The notes below the pieces were generated by a model, which worked only from the letters and a program-made list of their open reading frames with translations, was not told the origin of the DNA and ran no database searches. 64,000 bases of DNA from Talpa occidentalis. Lineage: Eukaryota > Chordata > Mammalia > Eulipotyphla > Talpidae. The translations under genes were made by a program, and so were the position numbers. Position 1 is the first letter of the stretch; every line of letters begins with the position of its first letter. Positions 36,001 through 51,000 of the stretch are shown here, piece by piece. The stretch lies in contig NW_023604861.1 in NCBI RefSeq assembly GCF_014898055.3, positions 98,892,083-98,956,082 on the forward strand, given 5' to 3'.

Positions 36001-39000
36001 TTTTTCCTTCTATAGCTTAAAATGCAACTACATTGGTAAAGCAAATCCAGTATAGTACCTGGAGTATCAATGGTAGCTATCAGTAGTGGCAGTAATATTC
36101 TATCCTAGGACAATCTCCAAGTAAGATGGGAATTACTGGGCCTCCCTGGTGGCACAAGGGGTTAAGAAGCAACCTATGAGGCTATTCGCAGTCACTGCAG
36201 CATGAGTTCAATCCCCAGCCAGGGAGCTACCCATATGGTGCAGCAGACCTCTCCTGACTCGCCCGCTGTTCCCCTCAGCAGCGTATTTCACTCATTCCTC
36301 CTGTCTGTTCCCCACTCAGTCTCTGGTGAATCCTCTCACCCCCCCCCCACACCATTGGCCTGTACCCCAGTTCTTGTATGCATAAATAAATCTTTAATAA
36401 AACAAAAACAAAAAAAAGATGGGAATTACTTACGTGACAGGCCACCAAAGCTCCTGTATTCCAGCCAATCAAAATAATGGGTTTGTGAGGGAAATGGCTG
36501 TGAATCTTCGAGAGAAGAGAAAAAAAAAAAAAGACAGTAAGACAGGAGGCCACAGATGAGTGCAGAACTAATCCAGAATACTGGATGCACCATAATGATC
36601 TAAACTAGAGGCATTCTCACCTCTAGCACTTTGCTTCTCACTGCTCCAATCATATGCTCAAGACACTGCAGAACTCCCACCCCACTGCCATTGTTCAGCA
36701 GATGGGTGGCTACAGGGATGACCTGAAGGAAAGAAAATGTCAGCCAGCAGAGCTAAGTTTCAAATCTTCTCTCAATTCTGTTCAATCTACCCTAAATCCC
36801 TTCAACTTCGGACAAGCGGCGTTCAATTCTAAACAAAAGAAAAGGTTAGGGCATGCTCCACCTTTAAGGTGATTCATTTTGATCTCCTACATTTTGTCTA
36901 TGCAATCCACCAACAATATACACTGAGGAGCTTGTTCCTCTTACCCCACACATACCTTGCCTAAGCAGGAAAGCTGAGACTGCCAAAAGCGGTGACGGCG
37001 TGAAGTAGGAAACACAGAGCTGGAGGGTCCGGAGGAGGCAATGAGGATGAGAGGTGAGCCAGGGAGTTTGCTCTAAGGAGAAAGAACCCCACCAGAGAAC
37101 TAAGAATTGAGAGGTGCTTTTCAATGAAATTCCAAGTATCCCAATACCTTTCTTATCCCAACCAATTCTGATTTGTTTATGAGACTATGTAAGCACTACA
37201 TGCAATTGGCTATTAATGAAAAATTATGTTAAACAAGCCATTGCAAAGGTTCAAAGGCTGGATTCTAAAACTTTTATGGAACATAGTTAAGTCCTGAGCA
37301 TCCAACTTACTGGTTTGTTATGAGAAAGCACTCCCACAGCAGGGTCCCAGGGCCTCTTTAGCAAGAGGGATAAGGCCTCAGCTCCTGCAGCCCCAGTCTT
37401 CGTGTTGGATGACACAAGCATCCGGTCAATCAAGGAAGGGATCTAGAAGCAAGGAAGAGCAAAAATGCTTCCAGTGTGATGCAAGAGACCTGCTCAGGAT
37501 GTGCAATCAGTGAGCAGAAGAACCCCCAATATGGGCCACAGACAGGTTTTAATTAAACCTTTCAAACCTTCCTCTAGAGCAAAAGTATAAATAAGTAGAC
37601 AGCTTAAAAGTATCGCTCTGATCATAAAACAAATGGCTGCAGACTGTTGGAAAGCAATCAGGTGATATGCATGTAAGAGACTTAAATTGATTCCTCTATC
37701 TTTTCCAAAGAATTCTACTTTTGAGAATCTTAAGAATATGCAGGGGGGTGGGGGGCGGGAGGGGAGGGGATTGGGATCAGAATGGGGGGGTTGCAATTGT
37801 ATGGGGAATATAAAAATAAAATTTATTATTTAAAAAAAAAATAAAAAATAAAACATACAGATGATTCGGGAAAAAAAAAAAAAAGAACACAAAAACACTT
37901 TGAAGGAATATATGTACTCTGTGTTCTTTGTGGCATTGTTTATAATAACCAAGTTACAGAATCAATCTTAGTGCCACTGACAGATGAGTGGACTAAAAAG
38001 ATGTGGTTCATATTGCAAAATAGAATATTATCCAGCTATAAAAAAAAATAATAAATAAATAAAAGTTGATTGTCGATAAAAAAAAAAAAAAGAATATGCA
38101 CCAGAAACACACACACACACACGGGTGGGGGGGGGATTATGCACACTGACTCACAATAATATTCAAAAAATGGAAACAGGCTAAATGTATGTGTATGGAT
38201 ATATATGACAGTGGCTAAGCAAATTACATATTTGATATTAAGAATCAATTTAAAATATTTAAAATAATCTGTAATATAAAGAAGTAATTTCAGTAACATG
38301 TTAAAGGTTAAAGAGAAAATACAAAAATGATCTTTACCCCCCCCCCAAAAAAAACCCTATAAGAATATGTTAATAGTGATCTTTATGGAATTACGGATGA
38401 CTTTCCTTTTTAGATTTCTGTACTTTCTAACTTATGCCAATGAACATCAGTTAATTTCACAAATTAAAAAAAAATATTTTGCATTTTCTTTTAGAATATA
38501 GTCTTCAAGCGATGACCTGTTAAAAAAAATCTGTTAGTGTGCCCCCACCAAAAATACATCCTACCATATTGTGTATATTGGATTTATATTGAAACATGCC
38601 ATTTTTTACTATTCACCAAAAATGTGACCTTATAGATGTATAAATAGGTTTCAGACATGCTGATGCTTACGTTAAGATTTGTGAATCCCATGCTATTCAC
38701 AAAAGGTCAAAGTGACCCAAGGGAAAGAAAAGATTTTCCAACGTTAAGGACAGTTTTCAGAAAAACAATTTTTTGAGTCTGGAGAATAAAAATTATCTTG
38801 GTGACTTCACAGACCACAAAAGAGAAGCTGCTCCAGGCAATGACAAACAAGAACAATATTCCTAATTTTAAAAAAAGGGAGACTTGAATGGTTTCTGCAT
38901 GAGAAATTAGGGGGCTATAAATATGAGATTTTCTCAGTTTAATTCAGTACTGTAAAGATTTAATCGAAGGTGTTTGAAGACAAACACACAAATAACAAGA

Positions 39001-42000
39001 GAGACAGGTAAGTGCCATGAAGAAACAAAAGCCCTGCACTGCTGATTCAAACCAGAGCTGATTCCAAGAGAAAAGGGGGAAGTGAACAGGCAATTTTCAT
39101 TTTGAAGATACATCATGTGAAGGGAGCTGGATTCAGAATTCCAACAGCAGAAGATGTGGGAAAAGGCTTCCAAACAAAGACACATAGAAGTAAGAAAGTG
39201 CAGCAGTTATTCCAGGCACAGAAGTCAAGGATTCAAGTAGGGAAGTAGAAGGACACAAGGCTAGTAACAGACAAGGGCCAAACTGCAAAGGATCTTCACG
39301 CAAAGTGGTCATTTCTTTGTAATTTATAACTGTGAGATACTCAACACCTTGAGACAGAAGATCAGACCTGAATTTGATGTTAAAAGCTTTTAAAAGCTTT
39401 GTAACTCACTTTCTGTCAATAGAGAATACTCACAAATAATCAATAACCACCTTCTCTTCTTGAAGCTGGGCAGGCCAAGTTTCCCCCATCTTTACAGCAT
39501 TGCATCATTCTCAACAATTAAAAGACTAAGGTCTATGCCTTTTCTGCCTTTTTAGTAATAGATCTAGTGGTCAAAATAATTGGACCAAAAGCATGATCGC
39601 ATCCATGTGCATTTTCACCTAGCAGGTAAATTAAAAGTTTTGGGAAATAGGGGCCTCCCTAGTGGTGCAAGGGGTTAAGACGCAGCACTATGAAAGTAAC
39701 CGCAGCCACTGCAGCATGAGTCCAATCCCCAGCCAGGTAGGTGACCCACATGGCGCAGCAGACCTCTCCTGTCTCGCATGCTGCTCCCCTCAGCAGTGTA
39801 TTTCAGTGATTCTGCCTGTTCTGTTCCCTGCTCTGTCGCTGGTGAATCCTTTCACCCCCTGCATCTCTGGCCTACACCCCAGCTCTGTATGCATAAATAA
39901 ATCTTTAAAAAAAAAAAAAAAAAAGCTGGCCTCCCTGGTGGTGCAGCGGGTTGAGTGTTGCACTATGAGGCCGTCCGCAGATTCTGCAGCACGTGTTCAA
40001 TTCCTGGCCGGCCAGGGAGAAACCCACATGGAATGGCAGACCTCTCCTGCCTCGCCCGCTGCTCCCCTCAGTGGTGTCTTTGGTCCATATGCCTGTTCTG
40101 CTCCCCGCTCTGTCTCTGGTGAGTTCTCTCACCCTCCCATGCCTCTGAACTGTACCCCAGTTCTTTTATGAATGGGTAGTTCTTTGGGGGAAAAAAAAGC
40201 TTTGAGAAACAACCAAAGTATTTGTTAATCTGACAGACATAGAAAGATAATGAGCCTGATGGTAGAAAAACTACTCTGGACAGACAGCTTAGAGTGGACA
40301 GCACCTCAAAGTCTGAGGCCCTTGCTGATGGTGCATTACACTCCATTCTAACTGACCCACACTATAACCTCACAGCAGGGCAGGGCAGCGTGTGCTGTGC
40401 ATACCTATGGAGTCACCCCAGTGGTCCATCACACTTATAAACCTGAACATCATCTCACTCATTTGGGTATGTCTAGACAGTGACTTAAATGTGGGAGCAG
40501 TTTAAACTTCCTTACAAAGGAAATTACACACAAATCACACTGGCCATGCAAAGACAGGAAGTCACTAGAGAAGTGCGATTCTGGGTACCACCAACATTCA
40601 TCCCCTACAAATAGTCACCAATGTTGTTCTTTTATCATTGATGTAATGCAGTAGAGGGCATTTTAAAATGCTTAAAATACTCACAGGCAACCACTTTCTA
40701 CCAGGGCTCTGTCTTAGCCCCATACCTACTTGCGCCCATGCCAGCCCACCATTCACCTCCTGGGTTTCCACTACCGAGAAGCAGTACAGGGGAAGTCTGG
40801 GACTACATATTATAAGTCTCTTCTCTTCTACAAAATAAGCTCCATCTGAGCAGGGAGCATAGCTGTTTTGCTCACCCCAAAGTGTAGTACATTGCAGGAT
40901 TTTAAAAAAATGTATTGAATGAATATACTAATGCCCTATCTTGCATATCATGAACATATCTAGCCCTGGGTTTTACTTTTATGCTAAACTAGTCTTTCTT
41001 TGCTTTGAACTGAGGATGCTTCAACCTTAAAACAGTCAGGAAAAAATAAGTCTACAAATGTTGGGGCTATATCAGGGGGAAGCTGTTGGCCAGGCACCTT
41101 TTGACAACAAAGATGGGCCAGCTTCCTGCAAAGGAGAAGAGAGAAAAACTTTATTGAGAAAAAGCAAAAATGTCAACAAATGAAATAGTCCAAGTTGTTT
41201 GACATCATTTTGTCTTAGAGGAAAACACTAAAAATTTCAAGATTCTATGGAGGTAACACTTAATAATCGTAAGTAATTACCATGGGCTTATAATATCGCA
41301 AATTTTATGCCAAGCATTCTATCCTATAATTTAATCTTCACAAAAATCCTATTAGAGGTGAGGAAACTGAGACACTAAATCAAGTTAACTAGTGATCAAG
41401 TTAATAAGATAAGCAATCTGCCTGCAGAACTGATGCTCCATGATACTGGATGCGACACCAGACTGAACACAATCTAGTGCAATAACTGAAATCACAATAA
41501 ACTGAAATTACTAAATATAACTTTGTGCAGTGTTGTCTAAGAAAGAAAGCAGGAAAATATAGTGATACATTTTATGAAGAATCATTAAAGTCAGAGTGTC
41601 ACTACTGGAGGCTGATCGCATGAAGAGATAGGGAGGAGGCCACCATGCCTCACAGCTTGGAAGCATCTCCCCACCCTGACCTGCATATTCTAAGCACCGA
41701 GGGTCTGCTCCTTGCCCCCCTCTCGATACTATTCCCTGGTAAATCCTTCACCTTCTCCATAATTCTCATCTCACCTCAGAGGTGACTTAAACCACAGGCT
41801 ACAGTGCAGCAGAAACTAAAGGTATACTCTGGTTTTCAGGCCCCACACTGGAGACAGCAGGGTTGAAGATGTTTACACCAGACAGAAATGTGTAATGACA
41901 CCATGTCTCCTATTTTTAATAGCAAGCCGTTAGCTTAATCATGCCCTCCAGGTTAACCAGGCAATGACTTTGCCAATCCCACTTTCAGAACCCACAGCAG

Positions 42001-45000
42001 AGGCTGGCTACCCCAGGACAGGGGAAAAGCCAAGTATAGCCTTACCTTCCCTTTTAGTGTCTGCAAAGCATCCAGGTAGGCTGCCAGCATGGGCAGACTC
42101 AAGGTCTCCACCAGAGTGGTGTGCAGCCACTGGATCAATTTAGTGTCCCAGCTTACACTTGCCAGAGCTTGTCGAACTCTCCTTGCACACTTGTCCACAG
42201 CAACACGGCGTAGCACTGGCTCATTGCAAGCCTGAAAGATGTTAGGTGGAGTCATAAAACATGAAGGCTACCCTGTCAACAACTGGGGGTAAAGGGCTAA
42301 CAAATCAGTCAAGTCAGTGAAAACTAGGGAGAGCCCCCCATGGACAGATGGACAGATTTCTGGAGCCTTACCCCTTCGTTGGCCAAGCGGGCAAGTCGAT
42401 CAGACTGCAGAGCTTTGAGGATCTTATTGAATAGCTTATTCTGGGCCATGGTCCAGCCAGTCCTATAAGGGAAACTCTGAGGAGTTAAAGTCAGACCCTG
42501 AGACACTCCCCATGCACATACTTTGCATAAAAAAGGTCATATGTTCTTTTTTTCTTGTCACCATGAAACAGTGTAATTTGAAGTAGCTTAGCCTAAGAAC
42601 ACTGACCTAAAACACAAGACCTAGATTCTGGTCCCGATGTTGCCAATGAATCACCTCATTTGTGATTCACTGTGTTAGTTTACACACTGTAAGCGAAAAC
42701 CAGTCACAAAGTCCTTTCAGTGCAACCAAAGCTAATTATTTTCCTGGTGGTAAAAATAATCTCATTAGCAAATAAAAGCATGACACCATTGCAGAGATAG
42801 ATATATTTGAATTTCACAAATTTAATTTTTCACACAAAATGCCAGACAGGATAAGCAAGCATTTTAATGTACTAAAATCTCAGACTACGATAAGAGGGCT
42901 ATTTGAGAACAAAAATATAACAGAATTATAACCAGTGAAGAGGTTATTTTTCCACTTTCCAACATTATGCCCCACACTAACATCTCTTCCTTTTCATGTA
43001 GAGTTTTTATATTTTTTGTATATAGCAGGTTTAACAAATTTATTTTTGAATTGTCTGTTCCATACCAATTAACATTTTATTATCCAGCGTATGACACTGG
43101 CATATGCAGGTTTCCCTTGTCTCCTGAAGGCTTTGTGTATCCTCCTCCAACTAAGTTACAAACTCCCTGCATCTATGAACCTGTCCTGTTCTTTTTTTTT
43201 TTTTTTAATATTTTTATTTATTTATACAAGCACTGGGTACAGTCAGAAAGGCGGGAGGGTGAGAGAATTCACCAGAGCCAGAGCGGGGAGCAGAGCAGGC
43301 AGAAGGACCGAAGCACACTGCTGAGGGGAGCAGTGGGCGGTCTGCACGCCATGTGGGACCCTCCTCCGGTGGCCGGGGAGCAGCCGGGGATCGAACCCCC
43401 GCTGTAGAGGCTGCGGGCAGTTTCGCAACCCAGCGCTCAACCACTGAGCCACCGGGGAGGCCCACAACCTGTCCTGTTCTTGTTCCCACCTCATCACACC
43501 TAACACAGTGGTATGGACCTTACTAAAGACCCTCTCTATCCCACTGGCAACCTTAACTGCACTGACACTCCAACTCTGGTCAGAAGATGCCAGTTAATAT
43601 TTGCTGACCAGCTCTTCCTACCATAAAAATAAAATGGTGGTTAAATTTAAGTAAATGCCAGACCTAAATGAGATCAAGATAGAATTTGAAATCAATAGGG
43701 ATAAAGTAAGCAGAGCTTTGACAACCAAAAGGAAAAGAAAGTCTGGATCACTCTACACCAAAAAAAAATTTTAAAGTTAAATATCGAAAAAATAAAATTA
43801 TCAAAATATTAGGAAAAATCAGTGATTTAAAAGTATCTATCTAGGGTCTCCCTTGTGACACAAGGGGTTAAGCACCACACTATGAAGTAATCTGCAGCCA
43901 CTGCAGCATGAGTTCGATTCCCGGCCAAGGAGCAACCCACATGGTGAAGCAGATCTCTCCTGTCTCGCCCGCTGCTCCCCTCAGCAGTGTATTTCAGTCA
44001 ATCTCCTGTTCTGCTTCCCACTCTCTCTCTGGTGAATCCTCTCACCCCACCCCCCACACCTCTGGCCTATACCCCAGTTCTTTTTTTTTTTTTTTTTTAA
44101 AGATTTATTTATTTATTTATACAAGCACTGGATACAGTCAGAAGCAAGGGAGGGTGAGAGAATTCACCAGAGCCAGAGCAGGGAACAGAATAGGCAGGCT
44201 GACGAAGAAATACACTGCTGAGGGGAGCAGCGGGCTGCAGGAGGGGTCTGCACACCATGTGGGACCCTCGCCCGGTGGCCGGGGATCAAACCAGAGCTGC
44301 AGAGGCTGTGGGCAGCTTCGCAATCCAGCGCTCAACCGCTGCGCCACCGGGGAGGCCCCTATATACCCCAGTTCTTGTATGCATAAATAAATATATTTAA
44401 AAAAAAAATAAGTGAGATCATGTCACTGTGCTCAAAGTCCTTCAGTGACCCCAGTCAGTCAGTTAAAAGCCCTGCAGTGGGCAGTCTGGACGCACTGCCT
44501 CTCCAACCTCATTATCCATGACTGCTTCTTACTTACTGAGCTTCAACCGCATTGACCCTTAACTCCCCTCCCCCTGCTCACCCCCACAGATCTCGCACAC
44601 TCCTGTATCAGATAGTGGGTCCTTGTCCTCGATTCCCTCCACCTGAAACAGTAGGGGACACTTCAGGTCATTGCTCAAATGTCACCTTCTACTGAGGATT
44701 CCCCTAACTCACCTATGAAACTCCCACCCTGGGATTCCCTACCCCTTTGTCCAGCTGTATCACCACCTCACATTCTGTCCATTTTATTTATTTGTTTAGT
44801 CTGTCTCCCCCTGCTGGAACGTAAAGGCTAAGATGGTGGGGGGCGGGAGGGAGATATTGAATTTACTTAAGTACTATATTTCAGCATGTAAAACAGTACC
44901 TAACACACAGTAGGGATTTTAACATCTGCTGAATAAATACGTTCTCATTATAGTCTGAGTCCCGTGAACAGGTGAGCACAGACCCAAACTCTAACACTTC

Positions 45001-48000
45001 CTCTCATACTAAGCAGATGAGTACTGAGGACACTGAAACATGATTTAGACTCAACTGTACGCTAAGCCTTTTACCATATGAGGGTGGTCAAACTGCAGGG
45101 AAGCGATCTGAAACAACAATCTTAATTTCTCTAACTTTTTAACAGACTACCTTCCTTCCCATCATAGGTCATCAGTAAATATAAAGTCAGAGGACAAATT
45201 AACTTTTGTTATAACCACTGTCCTTGGAAATTAGAATAAAATCTCTAGAAAGAAGGAAAATAATGGCTCAACGTCTTTCTCTTCTATAAAATAGTCTCCA
45301 CCTACCACATCTCCGGCTTTCTAATTTATCACAGTTATAATCTAGGAGAACACCTGGTAGAAGCCAGAACTCTGTCCAGCTCTACAATAAAGAACTGGAT
45401 CTGTGACCTCAGTCGCCTTGACTATAAAATAGACATAGCCTAAATGATTCTCTAAGGTTCCTTCTAGCAATAAAAACTTCAAGTTAGCTGTGATTATTGA
45501 TGGGGCAAAAAATATGAGAGCAGTTGAAGTCCATGATCACAGAATACTTCAGAAGCGTCCTCTAACTTCAGTAATTTCCTTTGCTACAGCTCAATCCCTT
45601 CTTAACCTCTAAAGCTTCCCACCCTTTTGAAACTCCCTTCTGGGGTACAAGAAGCAGTTTTAGATTTCCTGGAATTATCCTTTTCCTGCTAGTTCTCAAG
45701 ACTTAATTCCTGTTTAATGTTGAGTCAATGCTGGGATTCAGGATCTTGGGACCAGGAAGGCTTGTAGGGACCCCAGCAGCTCTAGACCATTAGTCTACAG
45801 ACTCATTTTCCTTCTCATTATTTTTTTTTTTTTAAGATTTATTTATTTATTTTACACAAGAACCAGGGTACAGGCCAGATGTGCAGGAGGGTGAGAGGAT
45901 TCACCAGAGACAGAGCGGGGAACAGAACAGGCAGACTGATGAAATACACTGCTGAAGGGAGCAGCAGGCGAGACAGGAGAGGTCTGCTGTGCCATGTGGG
46001 ACCCTCGCCGGCCAGCCGGGATCAAACCGGTGCTGCAGAGGCTGTGGACAGCTTCACAGCGTGGTGCTCAACCACCTGTGCCACCAGGGGAGGCCCCACC
46101 TTCTCATTACTTAAATGCACACCATACCACATGAGTTGTATCTCTCTTATGTAGAGATTCTCAGGTGGGCTTAGAGATTTGGTGATGGTGGTAATATATT
46201 CAACAAGGATATTCACACGTAGTTTGAAAAAGTTCCATGGAGATACACAATTTATTTTCATGTTAATACACCTTTTTGTTTTTAATGTCTGGTTCTACCC
46301 TATTGGTGGGCATTTAGGTTGTGTCCTTTATAACTATTATCACCAGTTACAGTGACCACTCCTCCCTTCCCCACCATATACATATACATCTACCTATGTA
46401 CACACATAGTCATACAACTATCTATGGCACAAAGGCATCTGTACTATGGCACTCAAGTTTCCAGTTCCCTGAAAAGAATATGTAAAAAGAATCCATGACA
46501 ACTTGAAAGTGGTACCACACTAAAAAAAAAAAAAAAGAAAATGGTACCACACTGTATCCTTACCCTCAGCAACAATGCTCACTGATAATCAAACAGGTGA
46601 AGCAACAAATACAACTTCCTTAGGTACAACAGTCTCCTGAGTTTTCTCACAGTCTATTGATCATGTTGTAAACTTTTAATTCCAAGAACACAGAATGAAG
46701 TATAATTTATTTATGAGGCACCAACAACATTTCCAAAATTATCCTGTTCTTTATTATATAACAGGATGTTTTCTCTATTTGTTTTTCTTACTCTGTATTT
46801 ATTCTGAAGCCCAAAATGATGGGACCAAGGAAAATGATATGAACAAAATGAGAGAGGAACTAGAAAACTATTTGAAAATTACTATAATACACCAAAGACA
46901 GTTGAAATTAAATCTAAAAGCCACAATGTTGAGAGTCTAAAATCCCCTCAAAAGTTCTTAAGATTGTTGGTGGATATATTAACAAAGTGATTCATGAATT
47001 AAAACATGTTCTCTATATTTTGTCAGCTTCAGGGGGGCTGGAAAAGTAAGTGGGCAGAATAAAAAATGATCTAACCCAAGATTAAGGTAAAGAGCATGCA
47101 AGAGATATAATTAAAGCAAAATTTAAAAACAGGAGACAGAATTTTAAATACAAGTCTAAACAGTCAAATAGCTGATGGGAACTGTGGTGAGTCAACATAA
47201 TCCCCCCACCTAAACCTATTCAATTCTTGTGAGTGCAAAAATACCTTTTCTTTATTTCTTAGATGAGATCAGAAATCTTATTTTCTCCATGCTCTGACTG
47301 AACCTGAATTATATCCTGACCTCTGGTTCATCCTATCCAAAGCAGCTAAAAAGTCACACTGGGCTGTTCCAGGGAAGTCTGATATTTTCAAAGGTATTCT
47401 TTCTCTGAGACTGTTTCAAGGGAGATCAATTTAATACCAGAATGTCTAAAGTATTTTTTTAAGCAGAATTCAAACAGAGTGAGAACACAGAGACTGAATA
47501 GGTCACACTTTTCTTATTGAGATTATAAAAATTCTTTGTTTAAACACTAGGAGAAAGGAAGGAAGGAATGAAGGGGAAAAGGAAAACAGGAAGAGAGTGA
47601 AGGAAGAAAGGGAAAATAAACAAGTCACAAATCTTAGACTCAAAATTTCAAACGTTCAACCTAAGAATAAGACAAACATACATACAATATTGAGAAGCAA
47701 TTAGAGTAAATTTAGAAAAAGAGGATAGCTTTCTTTTTTTGGCTAAATTCAGAAGTTCTGGTATCTAAGTTAAGACGACCTGTTGCACAACATTAATTCT
47801 TTTATTGAAAAGTTGGAAATGTCCTAAAATCCATTTGAGCAATCATGTATTAGGAATATTTTATTAATGACTCTGAACAAGTATGCATTTGACAAACATC
47901 TGTGGAAGAAAAGCTGGCCCAACTTCTTCAGGATAACACTACTATACCAACAAATGTAAATAATTTTCAAAGGTTTCCGAGTCACAGGACTTTGGCATGG

Positions 48001-51000
48001 AGGGAGCCCTAAGAACATGATCTAGACCAGAGGTCGGCAAACATTTTCGATAAGGACTGGAGATATCAACTTCAGTTTGTGGGTCACATGGTGTCTGAAA
48101 CAAACCGTTTGATTCTGCAGCTGTTGTGCAAAAGCAGTCAGAGACAACAAGCAGATGAAGAGGCATGACTGTGTTCTAATAAAACGTTTATTTATGGGCA
48201 CTGAAATATGAAAGCTACACATCTGTTGATCTTTTTTCAACCACATAAAAGTGTAAAGACCATTCTTAAATCGTGGACCATACATAAATAAGCAATGGGC
48301 CAGATATGGTACATGAGCCAGCTTGCCAACCCTAGAAAATTAAATGAGGTTAAGGGGGATACTTAAACTATTTCATAAAATATCAGGCATTACTAGAGAA
48401 GCCAGTCAGGTGGGGCCTCATGTTGTCTACATAGAAAACTATCTAAAGCTATCAAAAGGAGCAAAAAAAGGACATTAAAAAGGGAAATTAAGTTTCTGAC
48501 TCCATTGAGAGGGACATCCGTAAGCTCTCTGAGGGAAAATAACACTTTTAGGGAGCTATCCTATAGACCATGAATTCTTCATGTAGGAAACTGTAATTTT
48601 ACATGATTTTATACAGGAAGAAAGGAAGCAGCAATTTAACAATCAAGTCAAAGGAAAGAATGGCAACAAGATGACTATAATCAGAGAAGAGAGAACTGCA
48701 AAGTCCAAAGAGGCTAAAGATCCAGAAGTTGGGGATGAGGTAAAAAACAGTGACTAAAAAACTAGTCAGTAAGTATCACCAAATAATGAAATTAGCTGTG
48801 TGCAATGCAAAGTGACCTACCTGAAGAGATAGTTTATAAGTCTGATGCTAATGAGAGAAGGATGCTTCTATAATCTCAGCCACTAAAACACAAATCATGT
48901 GAGAGAAACTGAACACTAATTAATCATATCAATCCCTCTGTTATAACAGAAGGATGGAGGTTCAAATGGAAAAAGATGGAAAAAAGACTTCCCTGGTGGC
49001 CTACAGATTAAGTCTAAGGGCTACCACAGAGATGGCCCACCCCAACTGTCTGAGTTAGATCCCTGGCCAGTTACCTAACCCACATGGTGCAGCAGACCTC
49101 TCCTGTCTCTTGCCTGCTGCTCCCCTCAGCAGTGTATTTCAGTAAATCTGCCTGTTCTGCTCCCCACTTTGTTCCTGGTGAATCCTCTCACCCTCCTGCC
49201 TCTGGCCTATACCCCAGTACTTCTATGCAAAGATAAATAAAAATTAAAAGAAAAAAGAAAAAGAATCTGTATTACTCTGCAGGACTTTCCTGTGAGGAAA
49301 GGTAGCTCATCCAGCTACCTGTGGAAGGAGAGGTCTCTCCACTCGCCATCCACTTCTGGAATAGAATGGCTTCCCTGACTATCCCACTGTGAATGAAGGC
49401 TCTAGCCAGGTCACCTCAGTATCTCATTTGCCTTTCAGTTATATCTCTCCTTACAAATTAAGAAACTTGGTATTCATGTGTATATTAAGTCTCTGATGGC
49501 TTTGATGAGCATAAAGGAGCCCCAAAAACCTCTTGATGATGACACTGGGTGAAATGATAAAAAAACACCATTGAGTTCTCCAACGCAGTTTGGGAAACTG
49601 CAAACTGAGGACAAGACAACAATAACACCACAAAGGGACACGTAACTGTGAGGCTACCTTGTGCGGCCATCACTAATTATTCTCTTTTTACTACCTTTAT
49701 TTTTCTTATTTTTTATTTTTTAAAGATTTATCTATTTTTATTCAAGAACCGGGGTACAGGCCAGAGATGCAGAGTGAGAGGATTCACCAGAGACAGAGCA
49801 GGGAACAGAACAGACAGATGGACCGAAGTACACTGCTGAGGGGAACAGCGGGCGAGACAGGAGAGGCCTGTCCCACCATGTGGGTTTCTCCCTGGCCGGC
49901 TGGGAATCGAACTTGTGCTGCAGTGGCTGCAGATTGCTCCATAGGTTGCATCTTAACCCCTGCGCCACCAGGGAGGCCTCTTTTTTTACTCCCTTTAAAG
50001 AGGGGTGCAGTAGTCAAGAACGCTGGGCTCTGGAGTCAAATTGCTTCCTTTGAACAAATACACAATCACTTCTTAAGGTTTCTTAAACTCTGAATTGTTT
50101 AAGCAATTTTAGAAAGATATACCTTAGAGAGTTACTATGAGGATTAAAATAGATATAATATGTATGAAGCTCTTGGCACAATGCCTGGCACCTAGAAAGC
50201 ACTCAGTAAGTGGCAGCTTTTTTTTATTACTACCATTGCCATTATATTTTACTGTTATTAACTGTAACAATGAAGATAAACTGTTTCGCTGAGTTCATCA
50301 ACTCCTGTGGTGTTCCAGTAGTTGATGGTCATTTGTAGTTTTCCTCTTTATCTGAAGATCTACAGAACAATGGTCCTACTTGGGGCACATTAATTACAAT
50401 TCAAGACCCCAAACAACTCTTCACAAGCCCTTCAACTTAGGTACAAATATGCTGCTCCTTCAATAGCTCTTACCTTGATCACACAAGCATACCTGCTCAA
50501 TCTCATTCCCTGCTTCTGGCCAGACTCTAAATCATAAAATTACCTCAAACTTTCCTACTCTTCTTCCTACCAAATTAACCTTTTTTTCAATTATTATAAA
50601 ATAAGAGCTCTCCAACATTATGGCAAGCTTGACACCTACTAATTCCTGATGTGAGGACTTTAACATTTCCTTATACATAGCAGATAAACACAGAGATAGT
50701 GAGCCATCAGGGAAAGGCAAATTAAAACCACATGCGGTCATTTCATTCACTAGAATGGTGACAGCAATAACTTTTTAAAAAGATAGACAGTAGCAAGTGT
50801 AGGCAAGAATGTAGAATAACTGCCAACTCTCATACATTGCTGGTGGGAATGTAAAATGGTACAGGCCCTTGGGAAGTCTGGAAGTTCCACAAAAGTTAAA
50901 CATTGAGTTACTATGACCAGCAATTCCACTCCTATACATATGTGAACTGAAAAAACATCTCCACATCAAAACAAGTACACGAATGCCCACAGCAGCATTA

